From Lachnospiraceae bacterium UBA7086 (GTDB lineage: Bacteria > Bacillota > Clostridia > Lachnospirales > Lachnospiraceae): a stretch of 37,307 bases of DNA. Position 1 is the first letter of the stretch. Each line of letters starts with the position of its first letter. The position numbers and the translations under genes were made by a program. A model generated the notes under the pieces. The model was given only the letters and a program-made list of their open reading frames with translations. It was not told the origin of the DNA and did not search any database. The stretch covers positions 6,114 through 43,420 of the forward strand of contig DKZA01000004.1 in assembly GCA_002492525.1 (NCBI GenBank), read 5' to 3'. Shown here in pieces: positions 16,885-25,299 of this stretch.

Positions 16885-18357
16885 TTATTTCAGGTCCTTA
16901 TCATCCATATTCAAAAACTCAAATTCAAACTCATCATCGTCTAACAGGAAATTCTTCGATTTGCGTTTCGCACCCGTTTTCGCAGGTCTGCTCTGAGCCG
17001 AGTCTTCCTCATAGGGCCTCTCCCTGGATGCTCTGCGCTCGTTTCTCTCTCCCCGTTCATTCCTATCGCTTCGTCCGCTCCGTTCATTCCTGTCGCCTCG
17101 TGCGTTCCGTTCTTCCCTGTCGCTTCGTCCGTTTCGTTCAGCACTTCGCCGTCTCTCTCCGGATTCCTGCGTCTCTCTTCTGCGTGCCGGTCTCTCTTCC
17201 TCCGGCTCCTCACTTCTTACCCGGCGTCTTGCAGGCCGTTCCTCTTCTTCCTCTTCGTCATCGTCTTCCTCGTCTTCATCTTCGTAATCTTCATAGTACG
17301 CATCGCGGAGTTTGAAAGCCAGAATAACCACTGTCACAATCAACGCCACCAGCAATATCACAAGTACCACGATTACAATACGCTGTTTGACTACCGCCGC
17401 GGCAGCCTCTTCCTCATCCTGCGACTGGGAATAAGCCGACTCCAAAAGAGGAAGCAGTTCCAATGTCTCAGGCTCAGGCCTGGTATTATCATCCAGATAC
17501 CATACCGGCCCATTTTCCGTCTGCTCCAACCGCAGTACATAATCATTATTGACAACAGGTTCCGGCTCCGGTTCCTCCACAGGCACCTCTTCCTGAGGCG
17601 GTTCCTCCTCCACCTGCAGCATCTCTCCCATTTCTAACAGATCCGACCGGATAAACCCTGTTTTCTCAGAACCGTTGGAACTGGTATAAGTAACATAGTA
17701 CCAGTCTTTTCCATCGCTTCCCACTGATTTCCCGCTCACCACCACCTGCGTGCCTTCCGTCAAGGATCCGACCGGCGTGCCTTTGGTGGAAGGATCGGGT
17801 CTCACTCTGGAATTTACCTTTAACTTGGCATACTGTAAGTCCACAGATTCATCTGCCGCCACCTGAGCACCCCCGGGAGCCGAATCATTCTGCGCTGCCC
17901 CGGAATCCCCTGACGTTGTCTCCTGAGGAGAAGAATCCGTCCCCTGAGAAGCAGAATCGCTCTCTGGTTTCTCCGCCGCCGGCGCATCGGACGATGAAGA
18001 CTCTGTCGCTACCGTCACTACAGGAATCTCCGCCTCCGCCTCCGGCTCTAACATATCCGAGCGGATATAGCCCAGCGTATTGGCATCGATATACACCTGA
18101 TACCAGGTAGTACCGGAAGCTGTGACTTTCCCTTTGATCGTCACTTCCTTACCAATGGTAGAACTGCCCACCACCTCACTATTGACATCCGGTGTTTTTC
18201 GGATATTGACAGAGTTGGGAACGACTTTACCCGTCGCTTCCGCCTGGCTGACAACAGGCATACACCATACCATGACTGCCATGCATGCGGCTGTGATGAT
18301 CCCTTTTGCAATGCCTCTTAATACACTTTTACCATATTCCCTCTTCCGTATCCTCAT
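16885..18357 (-). CDS. Membrane protein with two SH3b domains and mixed-charge tail
   Basis: A 490-residue protein. It has a signal sequence (about 12-40), a bacterial SH3 domain (about 42-105), a Ser/Pro/Glu/Ala linker, a second SH3b domain (about 175-245), a Pro-Glu-rich stretch, and one membrane helix (about 325-350). The cytoplasmic tail is strongly acidic at first (YEDYEDEDEEDDDEEEEEE), then dominated by Arg and Glu with a 9-residue tandem repeat, and ends in an acidic aromatic motif DDDEFEFEF. SH3b domains usually bind peptidoglycan peptides outside the cell. A longer frame up to 18624 overlaps the zinc-ribbon gene and is rejected; GGGAG precedes the ATG used by 8 bases. It sits between the zinc-ribbon gene and gntR-clpC on one strand with small gaps. 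Confidence 0.85.
   Translation of the reverse strand: MRIRKREYGKSVLRGIAKGIITAACMAVMVWCMPVVSQAEATGKVVPNSVNIRKTPDVNSEVVGSSTIGKEVTIKGKVTASGTTWYQVYIDANTLGYIRSDMLEPEAEAEIPVVTVATESSSSDAPAAEKPESDSASQGTDSSPQETTSGDSGAAQNDSAPGGAQVAADESVDLQYAKLKVNSRVRPDPSTKGTPVGSLTEGTQVVVSGKSVGSDGKDWYYVTYTSSNGSEKTGFIRSDLLEMGEMLQVEEEPPQEEVPVEEPEPEPVVNNDYVLRLEQTENGPVWYLDDNTRPEPETLELLPLLESAYSQSQDEEEAAAAVVKQRIVIVVLVILLVALIVTVVILAFKLRDAYYEDYEDEDEEDDDEEEEEERPARRRVRSEEPEEERPARRRETQESGERRRSAERNGRSDREERNARGDRNERSGRSDRNERGERNERRASRERPYEEDSAQSRPAKTGAKRKSKNFLLDDDEFEFEFLNMDDKDLK
17054..17134 (-). repeat. 27-bp tandem repeat, three copies, in the SH3 protein gene
   Basis: Copies at 17054-17080, 17081-17107 and 17108-17134 differ at a few positions each. 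Each encodes a 9-residue unit such as ERNARGDRN or ERSGRSDRN in the cytoplasmic tail. The length is a multiple of three, so copy-number change would keep the frame. Confidence 0.85.
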
Positions 18358-18388
18358 ATTTCTTTCTCCCTTTTCTGCATCCGTATCT

Positions 18389-18877
18389 TTACAGACCTTC
18401 TCTTCTGAATCGCTTGGAACCGTCTTCCCCTCTGGGTATTTCTGTACTGAAACCGGCCATTTTATCATTTCTGGCCCTTGCCTTTTCTTCCAGATTCCTA
18501 TGATAAGCCGTCTCACATTTGGGACAAAATCTGCCCATACGGATACTGGCTCCGCAGACCTCGCACTGTAAGAAAACATTGGAATTGGCCGCGATCTCCA
18601 ATCTTGCTTCCCTAAGCATCTCACGGATAGACCGCTGCGAAACTCCGGTTGCCTGCGACACCTGGGCCGAAGTTGCCCCCGTGTGACGTTCTAAATAGTT
18701 GCGCGCCTTTCCATAATCATCATACGCAAGATATCCGCATTTCTCACATTCATATTCTCCCACTCCCTTAAAGATCATGATACCCCCACATTCCTGGCAG
18801 TAAGTTGGTCTATTATAAGCATTAACCTCCTGAAATTCCTTTTGGAGCATCTGAATCTTTTCTTCTTTACTACTCAT
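18389..18877 (-). CDS. Zinc-ribbon and helix-turn-helix protein, YvyF-like
   Basis: A 162-residue protein. A first zinc ribbon (CQECGG and CEKCGY, about residues 27-50) is followed by a small HTH-like segment (about 67-95, TSAQVSQATGVSQRSIREMLREARLEI region) and a second zinc ribbon (CEVCGAS and CPKCET, about 104-122). The tail is basic. The order resembles the small flagellar-operon protein family of B. subtilis YvyF, but no flagellar genes are nearby, so that name is only a resemblance. AGGAG lies 10 bases before the ATG used; a GTG three codons earlier sits too close to the ribosome site. It lies 30 bases after purD and overlaps nothing once the SH3 gene start is corrected. It probably binds DNA, RNA or protein. 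Confidence 0.83.
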   Translation of the reverse strand: MSSKEEKIQMLQKEFQEVNAYNRPTYCQECGGIMIFKGVGEYECEKCGYLAYDDYGKARNYLERHTGATSAQVSQATGVSQRSIREMLREARLEIAANSNVFLQCEVCGASIRMGRFCPKCETAYHRNLEEKARARNDKMAGFSTEIPRGEDGSKRFRREGL

Positions 18878-18907
18878 TAGGATCACTCTCCTCTACACAA
18901 ATACGCA

Positions 18908-20179
18908 TTACGCTTCATCAATTGCTTTTCCGATATCATTTCTCATGTATTTATGATCAAAGGTCACCCACTTGGTGGCTTCATATGCGTTGGCCCGTGC
19001 TTCTTTCAGGGTAGCTCCCTTAGCCGTTATGCCAAGCACACGGCCGCCATTGGTTACAATGCCTTCTTCCGTCTTTTTCGTGCCTGCATGGAAACAATAA
19101 TAGCCGTCTTTCTTGTCAAAGTTCTCCAATCCGCTGATAACAAATCCCTTTTCATAGGATACGGGATATCCCTCAGAGGCCAGGATAACACAGACTGCGG
19201 CATTATCCTCAAACTGTAACTCTACCTGATCCAGTTTTCCGTCGATACATGCCTCGATCACATCGATCACATCATTCTTCATGCGGGGCAGTACCACCTG
19301 GACTTCCGGGTCTCCAAATCTGGCATTGTACTCAAGTACCCTCGGCCCGTTTTCCGTCAGCATCAGTCCAAAGAAAATAATCCCCGTAAAAGGCCGGCCC
19401 TCCGCCGCCATGGCGTCCACCGTTGCCTGGAAAATATATTTTTTACAAAACTCATCCACTTCCTGTGTATAGAAGGGTGTGGGAGAAAAGCTTCCCATAC
19501 CGCCCGTATTAAGCCCCTGATCGCCGTCCATGGCCCGCTTGTGATCCTGCGCGGAAGGCAGGGTGCGGATTGTCTTTCCATCCACAAAGGAAAGCACAGA
19601 CACTTCACGGCCTGTCATAAATTCTTCCACCACCATCCGGTTGCCGGAAGCCCCGAACTTCTTATCCTCCATAATCGTGCGCACGCCTTCTTTGGCTTCC
19701 TCAAGCGTCTCACAGATCAACACACCCTTCCCCAGAGCCAGTCCGTCAGCCTTAAGAACCACCGGCATTTTCGCATGCTCCAGATACGCGAGCGCCGCCT
19801 GGGGATCGTCAAAATTCTCATAAGCCGCCGTGGGAATATTATATTTTTTCATCAGATCCTTGGAAAAGGCCTTACTGCCTTCCAGGATCGCCGCGTTCTT
19901 TCTCGGACCGAACACCCGGAGTCCCGCCGCCTCCATCTCATCCACGAGACCGCCAACCAACGGATCCTCCATTCCTACGATGGTCAAATCAATGGCCTGC
20001 TCTCTGGCAAATGCTACCAGCTTATCAAACTCCATGGCTCCGATCGGCAGGCACTCCGCAATCTGTCCGATGCCTGCATTGCCAGGCGCACAGTATATCT
20101 TCTCCACCTTCGGACTCTTAGCCACACAGGCTGCAATCGTATGCTCTCTGCCGCCGCTTCCCACGATCAATACTTTCAT
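18908..20179 (-). CDS. purD: Phosphoribosylamine-glycine ligase
   Basis: A 423-residue ATP-grasp enzyme that joins glycine to phosphoribosylamine, the second step of purine synthesis. It begins MKVLIVGSGGREHTIA, the family's N-terminal nucleotide-fold signature, and contains the ATP-grasp segments KADGLALGKGV, GSFSPTPF and EYNARFGDPE. The length is typical. The longer frame starting at 20263 overlaps purN and is rejected because the ATG used gives the standard start. The ribosome site is less ideal than its neighbours (AAGG about 10 bases upstream). It is the last gene of the purE-purM-purN-purD cluster. Confidence 0.97.
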   Translation of the reverse strand: MKVLIVGSGGREHTIAACVAKSPKVEKIYCAPGNAGIGQIAECLPIGAMEFDKLVAFAREQAIDLTIVGMEDPLVGGLVDEMEAAGLRVFGPRKNAAILEGSKAFSKDLMKKYNIPTAAYENFDDPQAALAYLEHAKMPVVLKADGLALGKGVLICETLEEAKEGVRTIMEDKKFGASGNRMVVEEFMTGREVSVLSFVDGKTIRTLPSAQDHKRAMDGDQGLNTGGMGSFSPTPFYTQEVDEFCKKYIFQATVDAMAAEGRPFTGIIFFGLMLTENGPRVLEYNARFGDPEVQVVLPRMKNDVIDVIEACIDGKLDQVELQFEDNAAVCVILASEGYPVSYEKGFVISGLENFDKKDGYYCFHAGTKKTEEGIVTNGGRVLGITAKGATLKEARANAYEATKWVTFDHKYMRNDIGKAIDEA

Positions 20180-20210
20180 TTCCCTATACCTTACCTTTCT
20201 ATGTATCCTG

Positions 20211-20837
20211 CTATTCAGAGACAAAAACTCTGCCGTTCTCCACGCGCACCTTGCCGCCGGCAATCAGATTAATGCACCAGGGTAAAATCACCCATTCCGC
20301 TTCCTCCATGACCCTCTTTTGCAGTGTCTTCGGCGTGTCATCTTCCCGCACCGCCACCGCTTTCTGCATAATAATAGGCCCCGTATCCATGCCTTCATCC
20401 ACAAAGTGTACCGTGGCTCCCGTAATCTTCACTCCTCTTGCAAGTACTGCCTCATGCACCTTTAACCCATAATATCCCGTTCCGCAAAAAGACGGAATCA
20501 ACGATGGATGGATATTGATGATACGGTTCGCATATCTGTGAATAAGCTGTACCGGAAGAGTCACCAGGAATCCCGCCAGAACAATCAAATCCGGTTCTGT
20601 CTTCTCTATCTCCTGCACAAAAGCCTGATTAAACGCTTCCCTGTCCTCATAGTCTTTGGGAGACACACAGACCGCCTCAATACCCGCCTGCCTTGCCCGT
20701 TCCAGGGCATAGGCGCCCCGATTGTTACTGATCACTTTGGCAATCTTTGTATTCTCAACAGCGCCCTGGTCCACACCATGGATGATTGCCTGCAGATTCG
20801 TACCGCCGCCGGACACACATACCACTATCTTAAACAT
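20211..20837 (-). CDS. purN: Phosphoribosylglycinamide formyltransferase
   Basis: A 208-residue folate-dependent GAR transformylase, the third step of purine synthesis. Start MFKIVVCVSGGGTNLQA is the phosphate-binding loop region. The catalytic segment INIHPSLIPSF provides the Asn and His, and VDEGMDTGPII carries the conserved Asp. A ribosome site (AGGATGGAG) lies upstream. It is preceded by purM with a gap of 26 bases and followed by purD. The length is slightly above the usual 190-200 residues. Confidence 0.97.
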   Translation of the reverse strand: MFKIVVCVSGGGTNLQAIIHGVDQGAVENTKIAKVISNNRGAYALERARQAGIEAVCVSPKDYEDREAFNQAFVQEIEKTEPDLIVLAGFLVTLPVQLIHRYANRIINIHPSLIPSFCGTGYYGLKVHEAVLARGVKITGATVHFVDEGMDTGPIIMQKAVAVREDDTPKTLQKRVMEEAEWVILPWCINLIAGGKVRVENGRVFVSE

Positions 20838-20863
20838 CTTTCTCCATCCTTCCTGCCGGATAT

Positions 20864-21886
20864 CTACAATATAACTTCTTTATTACCAGTCACCACATCA
20901 CCCACAATATAGGCCTGCTCACCTGCCGTCTTCAAGGCTTCCACTGTCTTATCCGCATCCGCCGGATCAACGGCTAATACCATGCCAAGTCCCATATTGT
21001 AAGTGTTGTACATCATCTTTTCTTCCAGACTGCCGGTTCTTTGCAGCAAGCCAAAAATCGGCGGTATCGGGTAACTATCCTTCTGCACCCGCGCAGACAC
21101 ACCTTCCGGCAACATTCTGGGAATATTCTCATAGAATCCGCCGCCCGTAATATGACTGCATCCCTTGATCGTCACACCTGCTTTGCGAACCGCGTGCAGA
21201 CCCTTCACATAAATCCTGGTAGGCGTAAGCAGCGCCTCCCCAAGCGTCGTTCCCAATTCATCATAATAGACACCAAGACTTTCTTTCGTCACGGCGAATA
21301 CCTTCCGCACCAGGGAAAACCCGTTGCTGTGTACACCCGAAGACGCAATGCCGATCAGCACATCCCCTGCCTTAATGTTCTCACCCGTGATCAGGTCCTT
21401 TTCCTCCGCCACGCCTACAGCAAATCCCGCCAGATCATATTCCTCCGCAGGCATCAGTCCGGGATGTTCCGCCGTCTCACCGCCGATCAGCGCCGCGCCG
21501 GCCTGCTTACAGCCCTCAGCCACACCCTTGACTATGGCAGCAATCTTCTCCGGATAGTTCTTGCCACAGGCAATGTAATCCAGGAAGAACAAAGGCTCTG
21601 CTCCTGCGCAGACCACATCGTTCACACACATGGCTACACAGTCAATTCCTACCGTATCATGCTTATCCATGAGAAAGGCCAGCTGAATCTTCGTTCCCAC
21701 GCCGTCCGTACCAGACAGAAGCACCGGCTTCTCCATCCCCTTGATCTTCTCTAAGGAAAATGCTCCGGAGAACCCGCCGAGTCCTCCTAATACCTCCGGC
21801 CTCATGGTTGTCTTCACATATTCCTTCATCAGTTCTACCGAACGGTAACCGGCTTCAATATCGACGCCTGCGGTCTTGTAATCCAT
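20864..21886 (-). CDS. purM: Phosphoribosylformylglycinamidine cyclo-ligase
   Basis: A 340-residue AIR synthetase. It has the N-terminal DYKTAGVDIEAG motif, GGFSGAFSL, TDGVGTK (nucleotide and phosphate site), MCVNDVVCAGAEPLFFLDY and GCSHITGGGFYENIPR. It closes the imidazole ring of AIR from FGAM. The ATG used has AAGGAGG 8 bases upstream; a start six codons earlier would overlap this site. It follows purE by 23 bases. Confidence 0.97.
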   Translation of the reverse strand: MDYKTAGVDIEAGYRSVELMKEYVKTTMRPEVLGGLGGFSGAFSLEKIKGMEKPVLLSGTDGVGTKIQLAFLMDKHDTVGIDCVAMCVNDVVCAGAEPLFFLDYIACGKNYPEKIAAIVKGVAEGCKQAGAALIGGETAEHPGLMPAEEYDLAGFAVGVAEEKDLITGENIKAGDVLIGIASSGVHSNGFSLVRKVFAVTKESLGVYYDELGTTLGEALLTPTRIYVKGLHAVRKAGVTIKGCSHITGGGFYENIPRMLPEGVSARVQKDSYPIPPIFGLLQRTGSLEEKMMYNTYNMGLGMVLAVDPADADKTVEALKTAGEQAYIVGDVVTGNKEVIL

Positions 21887-21909
21887 GGTTTTATCCTCCT
21901 TCATCCCAC

Positions 21910-22419
21910 CTAAGCTTTCAGATATGTCTTATAGCCCATTTCCTGCAGTTGCTTATCTTTCTCCTGTACACTCTCTTTCAGGCTTCTGGAATACTCCTTC
22001 AGACGCCCCAAAAGAGCAGGATCCGAAACTGCCAGAATCTTTGCCGCCAGGATTCCGGCATTTAGCCCTCCGTTGATCGCTACCGTAGCCACCGGAATAC
22101 CGGAAGGCATCTGTACAATAGAATACAGAGAGTCCACACCGCCCAGATCGGAAGTCTTCATGGGAATACCGATAACCGGCATAGGAAAGATTGCCGCACA
22201 CATACCCGGCAGATGAGCCGCCTTGCCCGCTCCTGCAATAATCACCTTAAATCCCCTGTCCTCCGCAGTCTTTGCATACTCAAAAAACACGTCCGGTTCC
22301 CGATGTGCGGAAATGATCGTCATTTCATAGGAAATACCGAGTTCTTCCAAAATATCCGCGGCTTTCGCCATAACAGGCATATCCGAATCACTGCCCATCA
22401 CAATACCTACCTGTGCCAT
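21910..22419 (-). CDS. purE: N5-carboxyaminoimidazole ribonucleotide mutase
   Basis: A 169-residue class I PurE. It has the MGSDSDMP substrate loop, SAHREPD with the conserved His, AGAGKAAHLPGM and GIPVATVAINGG. It converts N5-CAIR to CAIR and usually works with PurK, which is not in the window. AAGGAGG lies 8 bases before the ATG. It is the first gene of the purE-purM-purN-purD cluster and has its own promoter (22510-22538), so the purine genes can be controlled apart from the upstream peptidase. No purine riboswitch is seen in the leader. Confidence 0.97.
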   Translation of the reverse strand: MAQVGIVMGSDSDMPVMAKAADILEELGISYEMTIISAHREPDVFFEYAKTAEDRGFKVIIAGAGKAAHLPGMCAAIFPMPVIGIPMKTSDLGGVDSLYSIVQMPSGIPVATVAINGGLNAGILAAKILAVSDPALLGRLKEYSRSLKESVQEKDKQLQEMGYKTYLKA

Positions 22420-22439
22420 CTATCCGTCCTCCTTACCCT

Positions 22440-22503
22440 GTACATCGAAGTATTTTATCTAACCTCCCGACACAACATCTTGTGGCAGGACATACTTTTC
22501 CTA
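22440..22503 (-). other. 5' leader of the purine operon with one hairpin
   Basis: The predicted transcript has a leader of about 84 bases. It contains one hairpin, CCTG-C-CACAA / TTGTG-T-CGGG with a GATG loop (about 22463-22486). No T-run follows and no guanine-riboswitch core was recognised. A role in attenuation is possible but unproven. Confidence 0.45.
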
Positions 22504-22509
22504 TCTATC

Positions 22510-22538
22510 AGTGTACTAGATTTTCTATTGATGCGCAA
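22510..22538 (-). promoter_or_regulatory. Predicted promoter of purE-purM-purN-purD
   Basis: On the minus strand TTGCGC (22533-22538) and TACACT (22510-22515) are separated by 17 bases. Transcription would start near 22503. Confidence 0.6.
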
Positions 22539-22542
22539 CTAT

Positions 22543-22581
22543 CTTTTATGTCTTCCTCCTGCCCTTTTATGTCTTCCTCCT
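22543..22581 (-). repeat. Two copies of an 18-bp repeat just after the M29 gene
   Basis: CTTTTATGTCTTCCTCCT (plus-strand reading) occurs at 22543-22560 and 22564-22581 with period 21. On the minus strand each copy begins AGGAGGAAGACAT, a ribosome-site-like sequence without a usable long frame behind it. The repeat lies between the peptidase stop codon and the purE promoter. Confidence 0.85.
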
Positions 22582-24676
22582 ACTGCTTCTCCATCGCCCG
22601 ATTCAACTCCTCACAGCCGGAAAGAACAAATTGACCATTTTGGATAATAATAATTTTCTCTCCGTCTCCGGTCAAAACGGAAAGCTCTCCCAGCTCGTCG
22701 TAAGGAATCGTAATGTCTGTATGGCACTGGAAATATGCCTTGCTGACATCTGTGTCACGCAAAACCGACACCTCATTATCCTTGGCTATGATCTCCTTAC
22801 CGTCAGGATTATAGACACGCACGTTCTCCGCATGGGAATAACAGGTATCTCCCACCGCAAAATGAGGTCCCGTCTTCTCCGCAATCAATATGGGCATTTT
22901 GTCCTCAATGCCATACTTCCTTGCCGCCACATAGGCCGTAGTGTTGGTGCCAATGGCGAACTCCCCCAGCGGAAGACTGTCATGATGATGAAGCACATTG
23001 TCCTTAATATATTTCCGGTTCTCTTCCTCAGAGGCAAAATTGGCACAGCCATAATCCGTCACCATACCATTCTCAAACCTTAGCCAGAAATCTTTATATT
23101 CCAATTCATTCAAGAAAACTCTGGTCACATGAAGGATTCCCTGGGTACCGGTCAGCAGAGGCGATGTAAATACCTCCCCCACCGGAATATTGACATCCGC
23201 CACACAGTTCTCAAAGTTCGTCTGTCTGACCGGATCTTCAAGACGGTGCAACTGAACCTGTAAGTCTGTCCGGTTCCCGCCGCTTCCTTTGACTTGTACA
23301 GTCAATCCTTTGTCCAACACATCAATGATCGTCTGCTGGATTCCTTGATACAGCTTGTAGTCTAACGTATTAATCCGCACAATATCGTCAAAGATCTCCG
23401 CAAACCGCTCCCCGATATCCGGCACCGGGAACGCAATAATGGTGAAGCTTCTCTCTTCGCCCTTAATATATTCATTCTGCAAAGCTCCCGCCTTACCCGC
23501 ATATTCCACCGCCAGTTTCTGTTGCCTCTCCGACAGATGGCAGGCGTTTTTCTTGTTCTTTGGCACAAAGGGCTTCTCTCCGAAGATCTCTAAGACCGCC
23601 GGGCCGCCAAATACCGCCGCCTGACTCTTATACTGCTCGAAAGCCTTTCTTAAACCTTCCAGTCTGCGCTCCGCCAGAACGCCATCCAACACCAGTGCCA
23701 GATCCTCCTTATGGTCATAATCAAACTGCTTATTGGGATTGGCTCCGCTAAACCCGTTCTTATCGACACTCCTGCCCCGGAATATATTACTGCCCGCACG
23801 ATAGAAAGTGGATTGTAGACCAATCCGGTCAAAGTTTACAACTGCCTCCCGTATCATGCGCTCAAATCCCAGGAAATAACGGATATTAACCGTCTCCTTG
23901 ATAGAAATATCCTTATTGCCCACCTCGAAGCCAATCCGATACCCTTCCGTATAAGTATCCGCCATCAGTTTTATCTTCTCCATCGGCATACGGTTCAGAT
24001 GTCTGGCTGTTTCCAGTTCATTCTCCGTGACATATTCCCCATAATAATAAAGATAACGAAGATCTGTCAGGTCACTCTCCATAACGATACGGCGTGCAAA
24101 ACCCTTGTCCGGACATAAAAGCCCGGCCGTGTGCTGTACCGTCTCCGTTTCATAATAATCACTCACATACCAGTAAAGAATCTGACGAATCGCTTCCTTC
24201 TTCGCCTGTTCCATTCCCTCCTGCGCCGCACAGACAAATGCCTGATAAACTTCCAGAAGAAGTTCCATCCGAATCACCATGTCAAAACGATCGGACTCAA
24301 ATGCCGCGGGAATCATTCCCCGCAGTTCTGCATACAAAAAACACAGCATCTGTCCCATTGACTCGCCCAGACAATCCACTGCATAATCAGGATTACCATA
24401 ACTCATACCATAATGCTCCGGCAGAATATCCGCGTACAGGTCATGGTTTAGCGACTGTAACTCATCCAGAGTCATCTGCCGCAGTTTCCCGCCTTCCACC
24501 ACATTAAGAGTTCTGTTGACCAGCGAAACAAACTCTGCCATATAACTGAAATACTGCTGAAACGCTTCCTCACATACCGACTCCTGCGGTATCTCCCGTA
24601 TACGCTCCAAAGCCAGCGCATACCTCTCGCCTAACAGATTTTCCTGCTCTTTCTCATCTATCAACCTATCTTCCAT
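22580..24676 (-). CDS. M29-type aminopeptidase with long N-terminal extension
   Basis: A 698-residue protein. The C-terminal part carries the marks of M29 (AmpS/PepS, thermophilic aminopeptidase) enzymes: NIPVGEVFTSP (about 496-506), GEFAIGTN (about 571-578), GPHFAVGDTCYSHAEN (about 603-618) and HTDITIP near 652. These hold the Glu, His, Tyr and Asp residues of the two-metal site. Known M29 enzymes are about 410 residues, so the first 280 or so residues are an additional helical domain that I do not recognise. It has no signal peptide and should act in the cytoplasm, releasing N-terminal amino acids. It is upstream of purE and 27 bases after the small membrane protein gene. The start is the only good ATG. 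Confidence 0.88.
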   Translation of the reverse strand: MEDRLIDEKEQENLLGERYALALERIREIPQESVCEEAFQQYFSYMAEFVSLVNRTLNVVEGGKLRQMTLDELQSLNHDLYADILPEHYGMSYGNPDYAVDCLGESMGQMLCFLYAELRGMIPAAFESDRFDMVIRMELLLEVYQAFVCAAQEGMEQAKKEAIRQILYWYVSDYYETETVQHTAGLLCPDKGFARRIVMESDLTDLRYLYYYGEYVTENELETARHLNRMPMEKIKLMADTYTEGYRIGFEVGNKDISIKETVNIRYFLGFERMIREAVVNFDRIGLQSTFYRAGSNIFRGRSVDKNGFSGANPNKQFDYDHKEDLALVLDGVLAERRLEGLRKAFEQYKSQAAVFGGPAVLEIFGEKPFVPKNKKNACHLSERQQKLAVEYAGKAGALQNEYIKGEERSFTIIAFPVPDIGERFAEIFDDIVRINTLDYKLYQGIQQTIIDVLDKGLTVQVKGSGGNRTDLQVQLHRLEDPVRQTNFENCVADVNIPVGEVFTSPLLTGTQGILHVTRVFLNELEYKDFWLRFENGMVTDYGCANFASEEENRKYIKDNVLHHHDSLPLGEFAIGTNTTAYVAARKYGIEDKMPILIAEKTGPHFAVGDTCYSHAENVRVYNPDGKEIIAKDNEVSVLRDTDVSKAYFQCHTDITIPYDELGELSVLTGDGEKIIIIQNGQFVLSGCEELNRAMEKQ

Positions 24677-24703
24677 TACCAGTTCCTCCCTGCTTCAACA
24701 ATA

Positions 24704-25024
24704 CTATGCATACGCTCCCGCATACAATATCACACTGAGCACTGCCAGCACCAGCACATTAAGCCCGATACCCAGATAACTGAAGAAATAGAACTTATCC
24801 CGTTCCGACTTAGAGATAACCCCCAGCACAATTCCCACAAAGGCAAAGATCATGGATAATAACGCCGCAGCGCCATACTGCAAAGGCACATCTCCCGCCC
24901 GCTGATAACTCATGATAATCATATAAGCTAATGTAGCCAGGGAAATCACACCCAGAATCGTCGCCATAATCCCTTTCTGCGTATGCTGTTTATTCGTAAA
25001 CATGAAACTGTTCTTCTTTGCCAT
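24704..25024 (-). CDS. Small membrane protein, 106 aa (DUF6142-like)
   Basis: After a polar N-terminus (MAKKNSFMFTNKQHTQKG) come three hydrophobic helices (about 19-40, 50-70 and 80-104) with short loops, one of which is SKSERDK. It has no enzyme motif. The arrangement resembles the DUF6142 family of small Lachnospiraceae membrane proteins, a recollection that needs a search to confirm. A frame starting at 25114 would add 30 residues without a ribosome site; GGAGG lies 5 bases before the ATG used. It is co-oriented with, and 27 bases upstream of, the M29 gene. Confidence 0.8.
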   Translation of the reverse strand: MAKKNSFMFTNKQHTQKGIMATILGVISLATLAYMIIMSYQRAGDVPLQYGAAALLSMIFAFVGIVLGVISKSERDKFYFFSYLGIGLNVLVLAVLSVILYAGAYA

Positions 25025-25124
25025 AGACGCCTCCGCAACCAGACCGCTTACTGCCGTAAGACCAACCGGAATTTGAAATGGGCATCTTCGTCCATGCCGA
25101 AAACACCCATTCATCTCTTTGTCC

Positions 25125-25277
25125 TTAGAATAAGATTTTACTTCTTCCCGCTAATAACTTGGCGCCACTGATGATCAGAAGCACACCACTTGCCACACCC
25201 ACTACCAGAGCAACCACACCGACTGCGATGCTGAGCGCGCCGGAACCGCCCATTGTCTTATAAGTTCTCTCTTCCAT
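25125..25277 (-). CDS. Very small membrane protein, 50 aa
   Basis: A 50-residue frame: MEERTYKTMGGSGALS, one hydrophobic helix of about 22 residues rich in Val and Gly, then SGAKLLAGRSKILF. AAAGGGAG lies 6 bases before the ATG. It sits between pyrE and the 106-residue membrane protein, all on one strand with small gaps, so it is likely translated from the same message. Its glycine-rich helix suggests a membrane partner or regulator. No family is recognised. Confidence 0.8.
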   Translation of the reverse strand: MEERTYKTMGGSGALSIAVGVVALVVGVASGVLLIISGAKLLAGRSKILF

Positions 25278-25299
25278 TTTCCGCTCCCTTTCCTGCTCT

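Noticed and set aside
17054..17134. CRISPR-like array because of regular repeats
   Set aside because: The repeats are contiguous, 27 bp, in frame within a gene and have no spacers.
18358..18624. N-terminal extension of the SH3 protein
   Set aside because: It overlaps the zinc-ribbon gene in another frame, lacks a ribosome site, and would bury the signal peptide.
22420..22503. Purine riboswitch in the purE leader
   Set aside because: Conserved core of the guanine riboswitch was not found; only one short hairpin is present.
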